From: Pilatotrama ljubarskyi
Taxonomy: Eukaryota; Basidiomycota; Agaricomycetes; Polyporales; Polyporaceae
NCBI GenBank assembly: GCA_022385805.1
Contig: MU277673.1
Span: 492,511 to 556,510, forward strand
DNA length: 64,000 nt
Direction of reading: 5' to 3'
Below the pieces are notes generated by a model. The model was not told the origin of the DNA. It did not search any database and saw only the letters and a list, made by a program, of their open reading frames with translations. Every line of letters begins with the position of its first letter. The first letter of the stretch is position 1. This document shows positions 32,071 through 44,712 of the stretch, one piece after another. The position numbers were made by a program, and so were the translations under genes.

Positions 32071-34381
32071 CTATGAGCGCTCTTCTCCGTCCTTCGGTGC
32101 GCTGGCGCCTGCCCCATTCATGGTGCCTGGAGAGGGGTCCGTCGTCTTGTTCTTGGCCATCTGTGCCAGGGGAATGCCATCGTCGACATCCATATCGGAC
32201 TGCTCTACAGCAGCGTTCGCAGGGGCTGCCATCGGCCCAGATGATCCACTTGCGACGGGTGCGGCACCGCTAGGGCCAACACCGTGTGTGGTACCAGTGC
32301 TCATGATGCCGACTGGTGCACCAAATTTTCGTGCCGTTGTTGGTGAATCTGCGTCCCTATGGCTCGCGTGGTCGCGTCTGCCGCCTTCGCCTTCGTCGTC
32401 GGAGTCCGAGAGCTCGCCGTCCGCTTGCCGCCGCGCATCCAGCAAGCGCATGGGTCGTCGTTCGTTGGGGTCATCCATGTCTTCATCTGGGTCATCCTCC
32501 ACTATCTCGTCCACAGGTAGGCGGGGAACATCTAAGCACGAGATTGTCAGCCCTCGGTGACGCCCACGGGGGTTGGGATACATACCTGACATCTGGACGC
32601 TTGGCGGCCCACCAACTTGTCGGAGATGCTCCAAGACGATGCCCTTCACGCGATCCAAATACTCGGGAGAGTTCATGTCGTCCATGTTGGAGGACTTGAC
32701 GTCCAATTCGTAGTCAGGGCCAAAATATTCGTAGTACTCGTTCATCGGGATTTCTATCAAGCGTGCTATCAGCCGTCAGTTGATGCGAAGAGAGGTAACG
32801 GCGTACCTTTCCCCAACTCGACGCCAGCTGCGAGACCGGTCTCATAAGCCCAACATCTGCTGACGTTGCGCATCGTGTAGCCGCCACCGCCGAGAAGCAG
32901 CAGAGGTTTCCTGAACGATTTGACGAATTTGACACAATTGGCGTGGCCTAGCGAAGATGAGTGAGCTCCGGTGAGGGTCAGAAGGCGACCCAGAAGACGC
33001 ACCTCGCATGGACAGATTGAAGCACCCGAGCTTGTCTCCTGACAGCGAGTCTGTTCCACATTGTAGTACAACAGCACCGGGATCGTATGACTCCATCACT
33101 TGTTGAATGACCTTTACCCGCAGGCGTGGATTAGAGCCTGAAAGTATTGGCGACACAGCACACTCACCGGTTCGAAAACACTCTTGTAGTTTTCGTTTGT
33201 AATGCCATCTCTCAAAGGAAAATTGAGTGCATAGTACTTGCCCTTGCCAATCCCGACATCCTGTTACATAGCAGAGCCTTAACCTGCAGCCCTAGAACAG
33301 TATATGGAAGACTTACACGCAATTCCCCTGTTCCAGGGAAGTACTCGCCGTACTTGTGAAAGCTGACGGTCATCACTCTATCTGTAGTATAGAAGGCCTC
33401 TTCCACGCCATCTCCATGGTGTACGTCAACGTCGATGTAGAGCACACGGGTATGGTATCTGGACGATGTCAGGCGATCACTCCGTTCATGTTCTGGTGCC
33501 AAAGCCGCCTACCTGAGCAGTTCGAGTATGCCCAAGACAATATCTGGACGATGTCAAGTCAACTGAATACGAAGACTGACGCGCTAGCAGCGTACCATTG
33601 ACATAGCAGAAACCACTGGCCTCGCTCTTCTTGGCGTGGTGCAGACCTCCGGCCCAATTCACCGCGATGTCACATTTGTCTCTGCTAAGCCTCGCAGCGC
33701 CCTCTGGGTTGGAATGAGTGCCGGAGAGCGATTCACACAGGTTGGCGCCATTATATCTCACCCATTGATCCGCCGGCAGAGATTGCACAGTAATCGAACA
33801 AGCCGTCGAACACAGGGCAGTCATCGCCAACGTTGTCTGACAGCAGGTACGTCGGTTGGTTAATCATGCAGTGTATAGACAGACGTACATTTATGTTGTT
33901 CCTTGATAAACGAGTTCATGTTCACAGGGGTGATTTTACTCAGGAAGTCGACATATTCGTCGGAATGGAACTGGGTCATTTCCCGTTTAGTAGCAGGTTT
34001 GGCGCGCTGAATGAAGTCAGTCAGCAGGTCTATGCAAGGAGGCAACTGAGCATAATTAGTGGAGGTTTCACTTACGAAAATCTCCATCCGTTTGTAGAGG
34101 CCATAATTCATGACCAGCGAATGGCACATGCGTATGCGCGTTGGCTTCATGCTGGGCAAGAGGTCAGTACAAAAATCGATCATAAGCATTTCAGCGGTCC
34201 TTACGGGTGACCTGGTCCATAGTGGAACCCGCTGACGTCGGAGTCAAAGAAGTAACACTACAGGCGGGGTTCAGCATGGGAGTTCTCCAGGACTGCAACC
34301 AACGAGACGCGTAAACCGTGAAACGAGACTCACCACGCGCTTCTTCTCTTCCCCATCTATTGGAATCATTTCTGGAGGCAT
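32071..34381 (-). CDS. RPD3: Class I histone deacetylase Rpd3/HDAC1
   Basis: Zinc-dependent deacetylase, the catalytic subunit of Rpd3/Sin3 complexes. The first exon begins [16 protein letters not shown] (ATG 34381); an intron leads to a second exon whose frame gives [15 protein letters not shown] and on to [20 protein letters not shown]. Catalytic landmarks follow: [26 protein letters not shown] sequence (here starting [10 protein letters not shown]), [17 protein letters not shown] with the zinc ligands, [33 protein letters not shown], and [22 protein letters not shown]. Then [19 protein letters not shown] closes the deacetylase domain. The C-terminal exon is an acidic disordered tail ([17 protein letters not shown]) ending PKDGEERS. 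At least ten short introns are present. Confidence 0.96.
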
Positions 34382-34874
34382 GTCGAGCCACGTATGCTGG
34401 AATGAAGAGCCCGCTTGACTACCGATGCCAGCAAGTGTCCACTCGATAGGAAGTCAAGTTGAGAAACACTCCGGCACTGCGCGCCACTGCAGGGCCTCCC
34501 CGATCAATCTACGGCGCTCACAGCATAGAATCCCTGCATAGACGCTCGATTCTGGTACTGTACATGACCTTGGCGTGAATCCACCTATGATGATGATCCG
34601 TCGGTCCTGTGCACTCAGCTGAAGGTCTGAGGTACGAAGGACAACGACTTCGGTGGGGTCGAGTATAATCCGATTGAAGCAGACGCAAACGAAAGGAGCC
34701 TTGAGGTAGAAATTCTAATCTCACAATGTGGCGCAGAAACAGGATGGCAAAATGCATCGCGAACCACGACAACATAGCGAGGAAATAGCATGGCGAGGGT
34801 AAGGGCTTTCAGGCTGTACTATCTACGTCGACAGAGCAATATTTAGGCCCACAAGGCCTACATTTTGGGCTTTC
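34382..34874. other. Intergenic region upstream of RPD3
   Basis: Holds the RPD3 promoter and the 3' end of the DinB-like gene. A short inverted motif (aggcc..caca..aggcct near 34846-34860) is too small to call an element. No gene is seen. Confidence 0.4.
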
Positions 34875-35675
34875 CTAGTGGCCCCTTGGATTCCATATGG
34901 ACGAGCGTGGAAGGGGCGAAACCGAAGGATTCCTCCATCTTGATACCCTATTCTGTGGCATGAGCTGATAGCCATAGTCGCGGCTAAGGAGACTCACAAG
35001 CTCGCCAGCAATTACTCGTACCTGCCGCATACGGTTGGCGAAACTCATCGCAGTGAGAAGAACACACAGAAACTCACCATCGACCAGTGATGTATTGCAT
35101 GCAAACCGGCAAACCACAGCTGCAACGGGTCATAGAAGATCAGCTAGATGTCCCGGATTCATGAGAGGGTCATCTTACTTCTCGCCCAAAGCTGGTCTCT
35201 AGTACTTGGGGATATGGCGTGACCGCGTGCAACGTTATGGGCTCTGCCATCCTTGCAGTAGGGACGACCTCGTGTAGACGGGCGATGGCATCATTCAAGG
35301 CGTCCATGGCAGCCTTACGGTTGCTTTCCATAGGGGTGTTTCGTGCTCTTTTGTCATAGCTCAAGACGTGAGGTGCTGGCGTAGATATTGCGTCCAGGAG
35401 GAGGACAAAATGATCTCGAGCGTGTCTTAGATGCTTGCCTTCATCCCATGAATCAGGCGTCAAGGCATCAAGGCATATCCGACATACCTATTGTTGAACC
35501 CGGTATGTAATTTGAGTGTGTGGTGAGCTGCTCGTCAGTGGTGAGACCATTCTCTAGCAGGTCTATGGCTTGGCGCAGGATAGCTGTGGATACTTCCAGC
35601 AGTCGTGAGAGAGCGGTGGCTTCATCTTGAGGCCCATTCTGTGGAACGGACGCAGTGGTCGAGGATGAAGACATG
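34875..35675 (-). CDS. DinB/YfiT-like superfamily protein
   Basis: From ATG 35675 the sequence reads MSSSSTTASVPQNGPQDEAT and ALSRLLEVSTAILRQAIDLL, then KHLRHARDHFVLLLDAIS. A third part gives AARMAEPITLHAVTPYPQVLE-type sequence (here starting TARMAEP), and short exons supply LWFAGLHAIHHWSM, VRVIAGEL and GIKMEESFGFAPSTL, ending HMESKGPL. Conserved histidines in KH-x2-HA-x2-H and LHA-x-HH fit the four-helix DinB fold, where three histidines bind a metal. The family includes metal-dependent thiol-linked transferases in bacteria; fungal members are uncharacterised. The identification is by histidine pattern and is moderately sure. The protein is about 190 residues. Confidence 0.65.
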
Positions 35676-36240
35676 GTCGTGGTCGAGAGCGAGAATGAAC
35701 TGCACCAGCCGAGCACTTGACATGACAGCAGGCAAGCAGTCAGGTGAGTGTGTGCGGCGCGGCTCACACGAGGCCCGCCCGCCCGAGGGAACTCGTGTAC
35801 TCAGAAGCACTGAGGAGGGTAAAGAAGATATGCTTCAGGGCGCAGGTGCGCTGGGTATATATTCCTGTCTTCGCGAGTTCTACATGAGCAGACGAGTCCA
35901 ATCTCGAGACAGCGTACGATTGTATGTTCCTCGGCATAATTTCGAACGACTCCGTAGTATGAGCAGTCCGAACTCAAAGCGAGGATAGCCTCCATCTACC
36001 AGAACTTCCCCGCAGCAGATGATCCTGAAGACCAAGGCGGTGAGAGACAGGCAGACCACAAGCAAATCAACCGTCGTCGTCGTTCTGGATGAAGATGTCC
36101 ATCAGTGGCCTGCGCTCTAAAAGGCCGGAGCTTGCTGACTAAGCAGCCATACCCAGCAATCACGACGCTCACTGCCCTGCTCCTGCTAACTTCGGTACTG
36201 CCAGCACCACCTCCCCTCCTCCACGGTCTCCTTCGTCCCA
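35676..36240. promoter_or_regulatory. Divergent promoter region, DinB-like gene and succinyl-CoA ligase
   Basis: The 565 bp between two divergent start codons. No coding frame with family character is seen. The part next to the ligase start is C-rich (ccacctcccctcctccacgg), typical of a strong fungal promoter. Confidence 0.4.
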
Positions 36241-37972
36241 ATGCTTGCATCTCTTAGGAAGGCCGGCTCTTTGGCTCGCGTACGTTTCCCCTACTATGCC
36301 ATAACGATCCATTGTTGACGCAATCCGGGGCCAGGCCGTGTCTGCGGGTCAGAGGCGCTTTCTCTCCATTCACGAATACCAATCAGTGAACCTGCTGAAC
36401 TCGGTACAGCAGCCATGTTATCTGCGGAGCGCGGTGGATATGTCTGACCTTTGACATGTAGTATGGCATCCCTACGCCTAAGAGCATCGCCGCTAAGACC
36501 CCGGAAGAGGCCCTCGAGGCTGCGAAGCAGTTTGGTAGGTGTAACATCCCGGAGCGCCATTCGTTGCTCATGTTTGCTGTGTCGTACAGGTTCCACAGGA
36601 TGCGTGATCAAGGCTCAAGTCCTGGCGGGTGGTCGTGGAAAGGGTCACTTTGATAATGGGTTGCAGGGTGGTGTACATGTTGTTCAGACGTGAGTACCGT
36701 CAGCACTCCCGAGAAAGTCTGTGCTTTACAGCAGACCAGTCCGGAGCAGGCCAAGGAGTATGCCAGCAAAATGATTGGCGCGAAGCTCATCACGAAGCAA
36801 ACAGGTGCTGCCGGCCGCATCTGCAACGCTGTATGAACCCTTCTTGATCGCATGCGCTAATAGTCCTGACGCATATTCTAACAAAAGGTGATGTTGGCCG
36901 AACGTCGGGATCCTTCGCACGAGTACTATGTGGCTGTCTTGAACGACCGTAACGTTGGCGGTCCGGTGCTGGTCGCATCCTCGCAAGGTGGTATGAATAT
37001 CGAGGAGGTCGCCGCCAAGGACCCCAACGCCATCATCACTGTACCTATCGACTTCGAAAATGGCCTCAGCAAGGTCGAGGCTCTCGATCTCGCGAAGAAG
37101 TTGGGCTTCAAGTCCGAGGGTGCTCAGAGCGAAGCTGCGGACATATTCATGCGGTTGTACAAGATCTTCAAGGACAAGGACGCGACTCAGATTGAGATCA
37201 ACCCCATGGGAGAGACCGCGGATGGCCACGTTCTGTGGTATGTGTAGCTCTTGCCGCATTGATCGAAGTACTGAGATCTTCTCATAGCATGGATGCGAAG
37301 TTCGGATTTGACGACAACGCCGAGTTCCGTCAAAAGGACATCTTTGCTCTCCGTGATATCACACAGGAGGAGCCGTCTGAGGTTGAGGCTCAGAAATACA
37401 ACCTGAACTTCATCAAGCTCGACGGCAGCATCGGCTGCTTGGTGAATGGTGCCGGTCTGGCCATGGCGACCATGGATGTCCTCGCCCTTCACGGCGGTAA
37501 CCCCGCAAACTTCCTTGACGTCGGAGGGTAAGTGGAGAGGAGTTTCAAGCATTATGCTTTCGTCACTAACGCATCCCCAGTGGTGCTACGCCAGAGACTG
37601 TCAAGAAGGCGTTCGAGATCCTTGTGGCTGATCCAAAGGTGAAGAGTATCTTTATCAACATCTTCGGAGGTATGCCTCAAATTCGCTACATTGTAGTGCA
37701 ATGCGCTTAACATCTCACAGGAATCATGCGCTGTGATTACATCGCCGAGGGCGTCATCAATGCTGCAAAGGAGCTGTCACTGCAAGTACCGTTGATTGTG
37801 CGGCTGAAGGGCACCAAGGAGCCCGAGGCGAAGGAGTGAGTTTCTCCTATTTTCTTCCCATCGTTTCATGGACTAACAAAGTCCTAGGATGATTCGCAAG
37901 TCCGGGCTGAAGATTATACCCTTCGATGACCTCGACGAGGCCGCTCAGAATGCCGTCAAGTTGGCTGCCTGA
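36241..37972 (+). CDS. Succinyl-CoA ligase beta subunit, mitochondrial
   Basis: Citric-acid-cycle enzyme making succinate and a nucleoside triphosphate from succinyl-CoA. A presequence [12 protein letters not shown] precedes [11 protein letters not shown] and the ATP-grasp domain: [49 protein letters not shown], then [37 protein letters not shown]. The C-terminal ligase part includes [25 protein letters not shown] sequence ([14 protein letters not shown]), [39 protein letters not shown] and [18 protein letters not shown]. It ends [18 protein letters not shown]. At least nine short introns are present. The [23 protein letters not shown] block is diagnostic of the beta subunit. Nucleotide specificity (ADP or GDP) cannot be decided by eye. 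Confidence 0.97.
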
Positions 37973-38163
37973 GCCATGTCCTCCTAGAGGTACCTTACTG
38001 CTCTTGTTGTTTTCGCCATAGCCTTAGAGATATCCAATGAACACGCTAATACGAGCAGTGATACTGGTATTTCTCCCAGCAGGGGTATAATTAGAATGGG
38101 GATACCGGAAAAGCAGCAATTGTCACAAGTAGGATACAGATGCGGCAAGCTAGGTACAATAGT

Positions 38164-41100
38164 TCACCAAGGCGATCGTGCATAGTTCGAGGGAATCGGG
38201 TTGTATCCGTTCTGCGGAGGCTGGCGCATCGGAGAGGGCTGCATATGCCCGCCACTCGTCGGGTTCTGCTCGTACGGCCGCATTGGTGCTCGATTCGTCT
38301 GGGCAGGCATCGGGTACACCTGGCCAGGCGCCATGACCGGGGTAGTCTGAACGAGGACGGGGCTTCCAGCATACATCGGCGACATGGCTGGTTGCATGAC
38401 AGGGCTTATCATCGCCATACTCGGAGGCCGCGCCTGAACCCCGTTTTGTTGTGGTGCGGCCTGCATCGGCATCGGCTGCGGATACATCGGCATGGTGCCC
38501 CCTGGGGAAGGGTAAGGCATGAATTGCGGAGGGTATGGCGACCGAACCATGCCGGCCGAAGGCGGAGCGGTACCAGGCATCCACACCGCTTGACCATAGA
38601 CAGGAGCGCTGCCGTTGGGTACCATGTGCCTCGGCACGGGGCTTGGATGAGAGTACATGACGGGCGGAGCGGGAGAATGGCTGACCATGGGCGAATATGG
38701 CGAGTATGCGGGGCGTACAGCGGGTTGGTTCATAGGCGGAGGAGAGAACGCGAATCCTGGATGCCTCGAGGTCGAGCCATTTGTAGAGGTACTGACAGAG
38801 GGAGCAATGGGAGCTGGACGCTGGGAGGGTGAAGGAACTTGCTGGAAAGCACGTGTGACTTCATGAGACGACATCCTTGACCATGGCCCTGATCCAGATG
38901 GAGGAGGCGTCTCCCCGTCATCCGACTTGACGTCCTGAAGCGAGAAAGGGACGCCTGTAAGGTCATCTGCTATCCCTTTCAGCGAGTTGACCGGCTGATT
39001 CTGCGCCTTGTCAGAGGTCTGTGACCACACGGCCTTGAGATGCTCAGGATCTGGTGCACGGGCAGGAGATTCCTTGAGGGAAAAGCCTTTCGGTGATTTC
39101 GACCACGTCGACAGCGTCGGTTGAGACGAGGAAGGCGGAGTAGTAGTGCCGTTCTGGTCGAACATGTCTTAGTCACTAACGACAGGGTTCAATGAGAGGG
39201 CTTACCACCGATGGAAGAGCAATTGCCACCTGTTGCTCAGGATGGCGCTCGCTTGATGACGAAGCGGGGGCATTCTCGGTGCTGACGGCGGTGGACTTGG
39301 ACTGTGTATTTGGCATTCCTTGGACATCTGACTGACTACCGCTTTCGCCTTCGAGCTCGCTAGACACGAAGAATTGAACGGGTGGCTGAGACTCGACCGC
39401 GGTCTCTACTCGAGAATTGCGGTAGAAGGCGACATCGGAGCCCGCTGGCATCTTGGGCTCCGTCTTGCTCCTCGACGCCGCCATTGGCGCCGCTGCCGAG
39501 TTCTGAGAGGTCTTCGGCAGGGACGGCGCAGAGGGCTTCGCAGAGGGAGCTTCTGGAGGCGGAGAACGGCTGACTGTATCAAGCTCAGTCGCTTCCTTCA
39601 CGTCATCATTTTGCGGGTGCCAGCAGGTCGAAGCATGCGCAGCCGGGACGGTGGGAGCCTTGCGCCAGCTGGAGGATGTAGAAGGACCAGGATCCTTAGG
39701 AAGACTCGGGCCCCGGACGCGGGTAGGGGTGGATGGTATGTTGACTACAGGCGACGCCGACGGGTCCGACGTAGGAGGTCGTCGATTGATACGTCGCCGC
39801 GGGATTGACACGTAATATTTGGGTTGTCCCCGAAGTATGCGTGGTCTGCTAAAAATGACGTCGTTTATCGAGGTGTCCCGGCGGGCTAGAATGTCGATCG
39901 GGGGATTGAAGGAGTAGGCGTCCAAGCGGAGGTGCCGTTGACCTCGAGGCCAGACAAGTTCCATCTTGGGCGATGCCGCGACCGGACGAGACACATGTGG
40001 GAGCTTGACGTGTACGACGTTCCAAGCAGGTTTTGGGGACTTGGGAGGCTCCGCGGCCGTTACGTCGAAGACCTCTTGAGGAGGCGAGAAGTCAGGATGC
40101 GTAGGCTTGGCGCGCAGTGCTGGAGGCAGCCACTTCTGAGGCTTGGGCGGCTCCGTGTCATGATGCATCCCATCCAAAGCACCCTTGATGCGAGAAAGCG
40201 TATCATTCAGAGTCGACATGGGGGCCTCGCGATACGACGATCCAACGGGAGGTCGAGGGACCCCGTTTTGATGATGTGAAGACACGCGTCGAGTATGATC
40301 ATCATGCACAGGAGGGTTTGGTATAGTCGTCGTCTGAAGGCCGTTCGGGATGGCAGCATGTTGCTGCACAGGTACTGAGTGGCCTGTGTGCAGACCTGCT
40401 TTGTCTTCTTCCGTGGAAGCAGCCGGAGCCGACGGCCCGATAGGTGCAACTCTTCGCCACGACTCTTCTTCAGCTCTTGCGTGTTGTGGCGGTACACGTT
40501 GAGACGTCGCGTCACCGAAAAAGTCTGAAGCAACAGCTCTAGCTGGGCGACCGCTGGGGGCAGGAGCTTGTGATGGCTCGTTCTCCACGCCGGCGAGCTT
40601 GCCATGGTCCGAGAAATCGAAGACCTCAACGTCCTCGTCCGCCTTGATCTCCAAGCTGGAATTTGCAAAGATGGGTGGAGGTAGCACAGGGGTCGACCGC
40701 GGCATCTGTGATTCCGCTTGAATTGAAGGCGCGGTATTCTTGCGTCTCCATGACTCGGTTTCTGATGCCGAAGACGTGTTGGCAGGTAGGGTCGGAGGCG
40801 TGAAAGACGTCCTCCGAGTACTGAAGGGCCGGGCGGTTCCCCTGGAAGAAGCATTTCGTTCAAAAGGCGGACGAGGCTCTGAGGGCCGCTGAGATGACCT
40901 CTCCACGGCGCCGACCTTGCTCTCGGCAGGAGCAACAGACGAAACCGCCTCCTCGATGAGTCCGACGACCTGAATCGCATGAGCCAAATCGGTCTTACTG
41001 CAGGATGTCCCGAGACGTACCTCGGCTTCGGTGCGCTTCTTCTCGGCCTCCGCCTTTTCACGCTCGCGAGCTTTCTCCTGCTCCATGGCCCTCATCTTCT

Positions 41101-43231
41101 CCTCCAGTTCGGCCGCTTTCCTACGCGCCCGCTCACGCTCCTTTTCCCGCTCCTCTTCCTCCTGTTGACGCCGCAATCTGGCACGCTCTGCAGCGCTATG
41201 CATGGCCGCTTTGCGCACCTCTTCCATATCGACAATGGGCATGGTGGTCGCAGGGAGGGCCTTGTCTGCAGTCGCGGGCGAGATAGCAGCCTGAGAGCTC
41301 GCAGATGGCACGGAGGGTTCGCGCTGGACAGGAGGTGCTGATGGGATAGGAGGTTGGACTGGACCTTCCGTCCGGACAGGGAGAGGATGCCTAGGACCCG
41401 TTGCTGAAAGATGCGGAGGGAGCTGTCTTCGATGATCCCCACCTGGGGCCGGAGGAGGCTCGAAGCCAGGCGGACGATGCGTCCGGTCCTCCGAAGGAGC
41501 GTCTCGTAGTGGATACGGAGGCCCGAACCCACCACTATGGCGATCAGAGCCATGGTGTCCACCGCTTTGCCAGGCTGGGTGATCCCGCTGATATGGTTGC
41601 CTGTCACGGAAGCGAGGGCCATCATGCGGGGATACCGGAGGCCGATCACCTGGGGCCCTTGAAAAGGGAGGCACGTCAGCGTGAGGACCCTTCTGGAGAA
41701 GCTGAACTGGCGGTAGATGCGTGTGGGGAGGTGCATCTCGTCGAGGCTCAATAGGCGATGTCGTGTGGTCGGATCGACTACCTCTACGGTTGAATGTGGA
41801 CGCTGGAGCACCATGCCGTTGGTGAGAATATGGCTCGAGACGATTGGAACGCTCGTTGAACAGGACCCGTGACGATTCCTGGGGCGAACGTGAGGATGTG
41901 GAAGGGATTGGGGGCGGTCCTTCTGCTCCCTGGTCCCGATGTTGGCCTGGAGCTTGTTGAATCGGCCGCGAGCGAGGCCAGCTCCGATCAAAGTCGTCCG
42001 CGAACCGTTCCTCTTTGCTCACGGGCTGGTCTGTCAGGCCGCTGTGCGCTGAACCCTCGGCGCCTTGGGGAGGCGCTTGCTTGCTGTCCTGCGGGGGTTG
42101 ATCGTTCGACTGTACGTTGTACTGCCGTCCGTCCCCGAACTCAATGACACCGCCGAGGAAGTTGTCGTCATCTTCCTCCATCTGTTAAGGTGTTCAGACG
42201 AGTAACAGACATCGAGAACCAAACCGCAAACCTCGTCCCAGTGGTGGGCGTTGGGATCCAGATGCACGCCACGAAAGGTATCTTCTTCAGCCTGAAGTTC
42301 CGCTTGCTTGTGCGCTGCAGCAGCATCAGGAGCAACCTTCTTCTCCGACGGCTTGGTGACGCGGCCTGTAGGGGGGTGTCAGCGTGGTGAGGCGATATGA
42401 ACACCCGCATACACACCTTGTGCTACTTCTGCAGCGGTCGGGAAGTCTGCTTTCGCGCTATCGATTTTCGGAGAAGGCACCACGGCGCCTTTCGCACCCC
42501 CCCAAACAGGTCTTGCCGTAGCCTCTCTCCTCTGGGGTGCGGCATCTTGTGAGGGTCGGGACTGCTGTTGGATCGCCTTACCGACAGGCTGAGGAGAAAG
42601 CAAAGCCGGCCCGCCAGCGGTTGCGTTGGGTCCTGGCGACGCTTTGTTGCTGGCTGCAGGTAGTGGAGTTGGGGCAGTCGAGGGTACTGCAGAAGATGGA
42701 CGGGACCACCCGGGGCCAGCGATGCTAGGCTGCGGCGTCGCAGTGAGCTTTGCAGTCACCAGGCGGGAGTGAGAGGGGGCACTCTGCAGCACGGGCTTCT
42801 CTGGATGTGTACGGACGTCACAACGAGTTCCTGTATGCAGCGCGGTACTCACGACTTGCGCTCGCGGTTTTCGTCACAGGCGAGGCGGCTGAGGTGTGGC
42901 TCGGAGTAGACGCCGACGTCTTCTCGAGGAACTTCTTGTTGATGTTGACATGGCTGAACTTCTTGGGATGGGGCATGCTCAGAGGCGGCGGGTTTGTGTG
43001 TGCGGACACGGAGGGTGTTGATGTGCCACCCTTGGTTGAAGAGAGGCCGGAGGCCGGGGAGGAAGGCGCTGGACTAGCCTCTCCAGACCACTCTCCGGCA
43101 TCCTTCGCACCTGATGCACTGTTTGTGCTCGAGGTAGCATCCTGAGAAGACGTCACGCCCCCCTGGTTGGCATCGTGCTGTTTCTCCTGCAGAGATTGCT
43201 GAAGTTGGTCTGCGCCGTCGGTGCTAGCCAT
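38164..43231 (-). CDS. Long disordered Pro/Ser-rich protein, possibly BAT2/PRRC2-like
   Basis: About 1500 residues, mostly disordered. ATG 43231 starts MASTDGADQLQQSLQEKQHD; KKFSHVNINKKFLEK is a short conserved-looking island. The second exon has LVTAKLTATPQPSIAGPGWS, ARPVWGGAKGA and ADFPTAAEVAQG; the third has DTFRGVHLDPNAHHWDE. The large exon (about 39190-42181) begins MEEDDDNFLGGVIEFGDGRQ, then is rich in Pro, Arg and Ser, with a highly charged coiled coil (RRQQEEEEREKERERARRKA, near 41080-41200). The last exon joins at LPSV (donor GTAAGCC; acceptor after TTCGACCAG) and has methionine/proline repeats (MPMYPQPMPM). The GW...RP...DFP arrangement near the N-terminus vaguely recalls BAT2/PRRC2 proteins of stress granules. 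I am not sure of that; the gene itself is clear. Confidence 0.72.
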
Positions 43232-43609
43232 AGACGCGTCTTGAGACGCAGAGATCTGGTACGACGGAGCAGCTGGGTTGATGGGCCGGAAGCTCAGAGA
43301 CAGGCCAGAGAAGATACAGAGCAATGTGCACCACAGGTTCGGACGACCTCGCTGCTCAGGCCTCAGGAGCTGCGAGAGGCTGCTGCAGTCGCCGACAACC
43401 AGCCAAAGCCCAAATGCGAAACCGCCCACGGCTTTTGCCGACAACCCGCTGTGGCAGCGGCAACTCACAGACGCCCGTCCTTCCGACTCCCATTTCGCAT
43501 TCGCTGAGGCCGCAGCCCGTCTGCCAGTGCTCGTAATCGCTCTGCTGCACATCCTATCGAGTGTGGAAGTACATATCTCTACACCAAAGTCCCCCGTAAA
43601 CAACGCGTC
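43232..43609. promoter_or_regulatory. Divergent promoter of the disordered protein and the Rxt2-like gene
   Basis: The 378 bp between two divergent start codons. No TATA box is seen and no supported coding frame. Confidence 0.4.
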
Positions 43610-44712
43610 ATGACCCAGGAAGTCGTCATGCATGAGCCGTCATCCTCCCGACCCTCTACCAGCGGGCAGCATCTCAATACCCAGGTGAATGGAGTTAAAA
43701 GGAGCTTCACACAGCTCGACGAGGCACGGTATGAGGATCCCAGGTACGCTATCTGCGATCTACTGTCGCGTTGAGTGATTGAGCAAAGATTTCCTCCAGC
43801 TACATGAGCCTGCCCTCCAACGATAACGATGCTTGGTACTATCCCGCGTACGGCTTTGAGCCGAACGGCGCGGACCTACCCCATCCTTCTTTCAGAGGAA
43901 ACTGGGGCATCAAAAACTACAACGAAGCAAAATGGGTCAGAAAGGGCAAGATGACTGCGTGGGCTCCCTGGATGGAGGACTGGGAGGTGAGCCGTCCTCC
44001 TCGTTGCTTCTCCACTGGTGCTGATACAGTGTATCAGTCTGAAGACCGCGCACGGAAGCGCATACGGCAGTTGCTCCCTAACCAGGAGGAGGAAGACGCG
44101 CCTTTGACCCTCCCACACTTGCGTTCACCCTCTCCGCCCTTGATGGCGCCGTATCCTAATCCACAAGTGCACCACCTTTCGTACACGTCTCTCGTCATGG
44201 ACAAAGCAGCAACTCATTCCTTCCGCTCGGATGTTATCGACGAGCTAGAGGACTCCACCAATACGTTAATCGAAGGCGAAACCAACCTGCGAATGGCGCT
44301 CGGACGGCTGTGGCAAGTCATGAGCGAGAACCCCGACGAAGTGGGGGTAGGCACGTCGCTGGTGCCGAAACGCGAGGACGAGGAAGCGGAGGACAGCGGT
44401 CCGGAGAGCCGCTACGACCGAGCACCGGACCTTACACCCGTCGTCCACAAGCTGTTCTTGTCACCGAACCGGGAATCCATCTTCGACAATACCCAGTTTT
44501 CGCATGCGGAACTGCAACTGGAGACACTGGAGAAGTCACTCGCGACGCTGCGCGAGCTACAAGACGATGGACGGGAGTACGTCGAGCGCCTGGAGGAAAT
44601 CCGGGAAGGACTGGGCGAGGTCCGAACGCAGAGGAACGGAGTCTGGGATCTCGTCAGGAAGAAAGCGATCCAGGAATTGCAAGACGTAGCTTCCTCCAAC
44701 GCGGTGTCCTAG
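43610..44712 (+). CDS. Basidiomycete nuclear protein, possibly Rxt2-like
   Basis: From ATG 43610 (MTQEVVMHEPSSSRPSTSGQ) the first exon gives VNGVKRSFTQLDEARYED. The main exon reads NDNDAWYYPAYGFEPNGADL and then FRGNWGIKNYNEAKWVRKGKM. An intron (donor GTGAGCC; acceptor at GTATCAG) joins MEDWE to SEDRARKRIRQLLPNQEE. The second half is helical: SDVIDELEDSTNTLIEGETN and a coiled coil LQLETLEKSLATLRELQDDG...YVERLEEIREGLGEV. The RGN-x-x-K...AKWVRKGKM stretch resembles the NRGNK...A-FV-x-GKL signature of Rxt2, a subunit of the large Rpd3 deacetylase complex, and the coiled coil would suit a complex subunit. This is a tentative similarity from memory of the motif. Its proximity to RPD3 (9 kb) may be chance. 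Confidence 0.55.
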
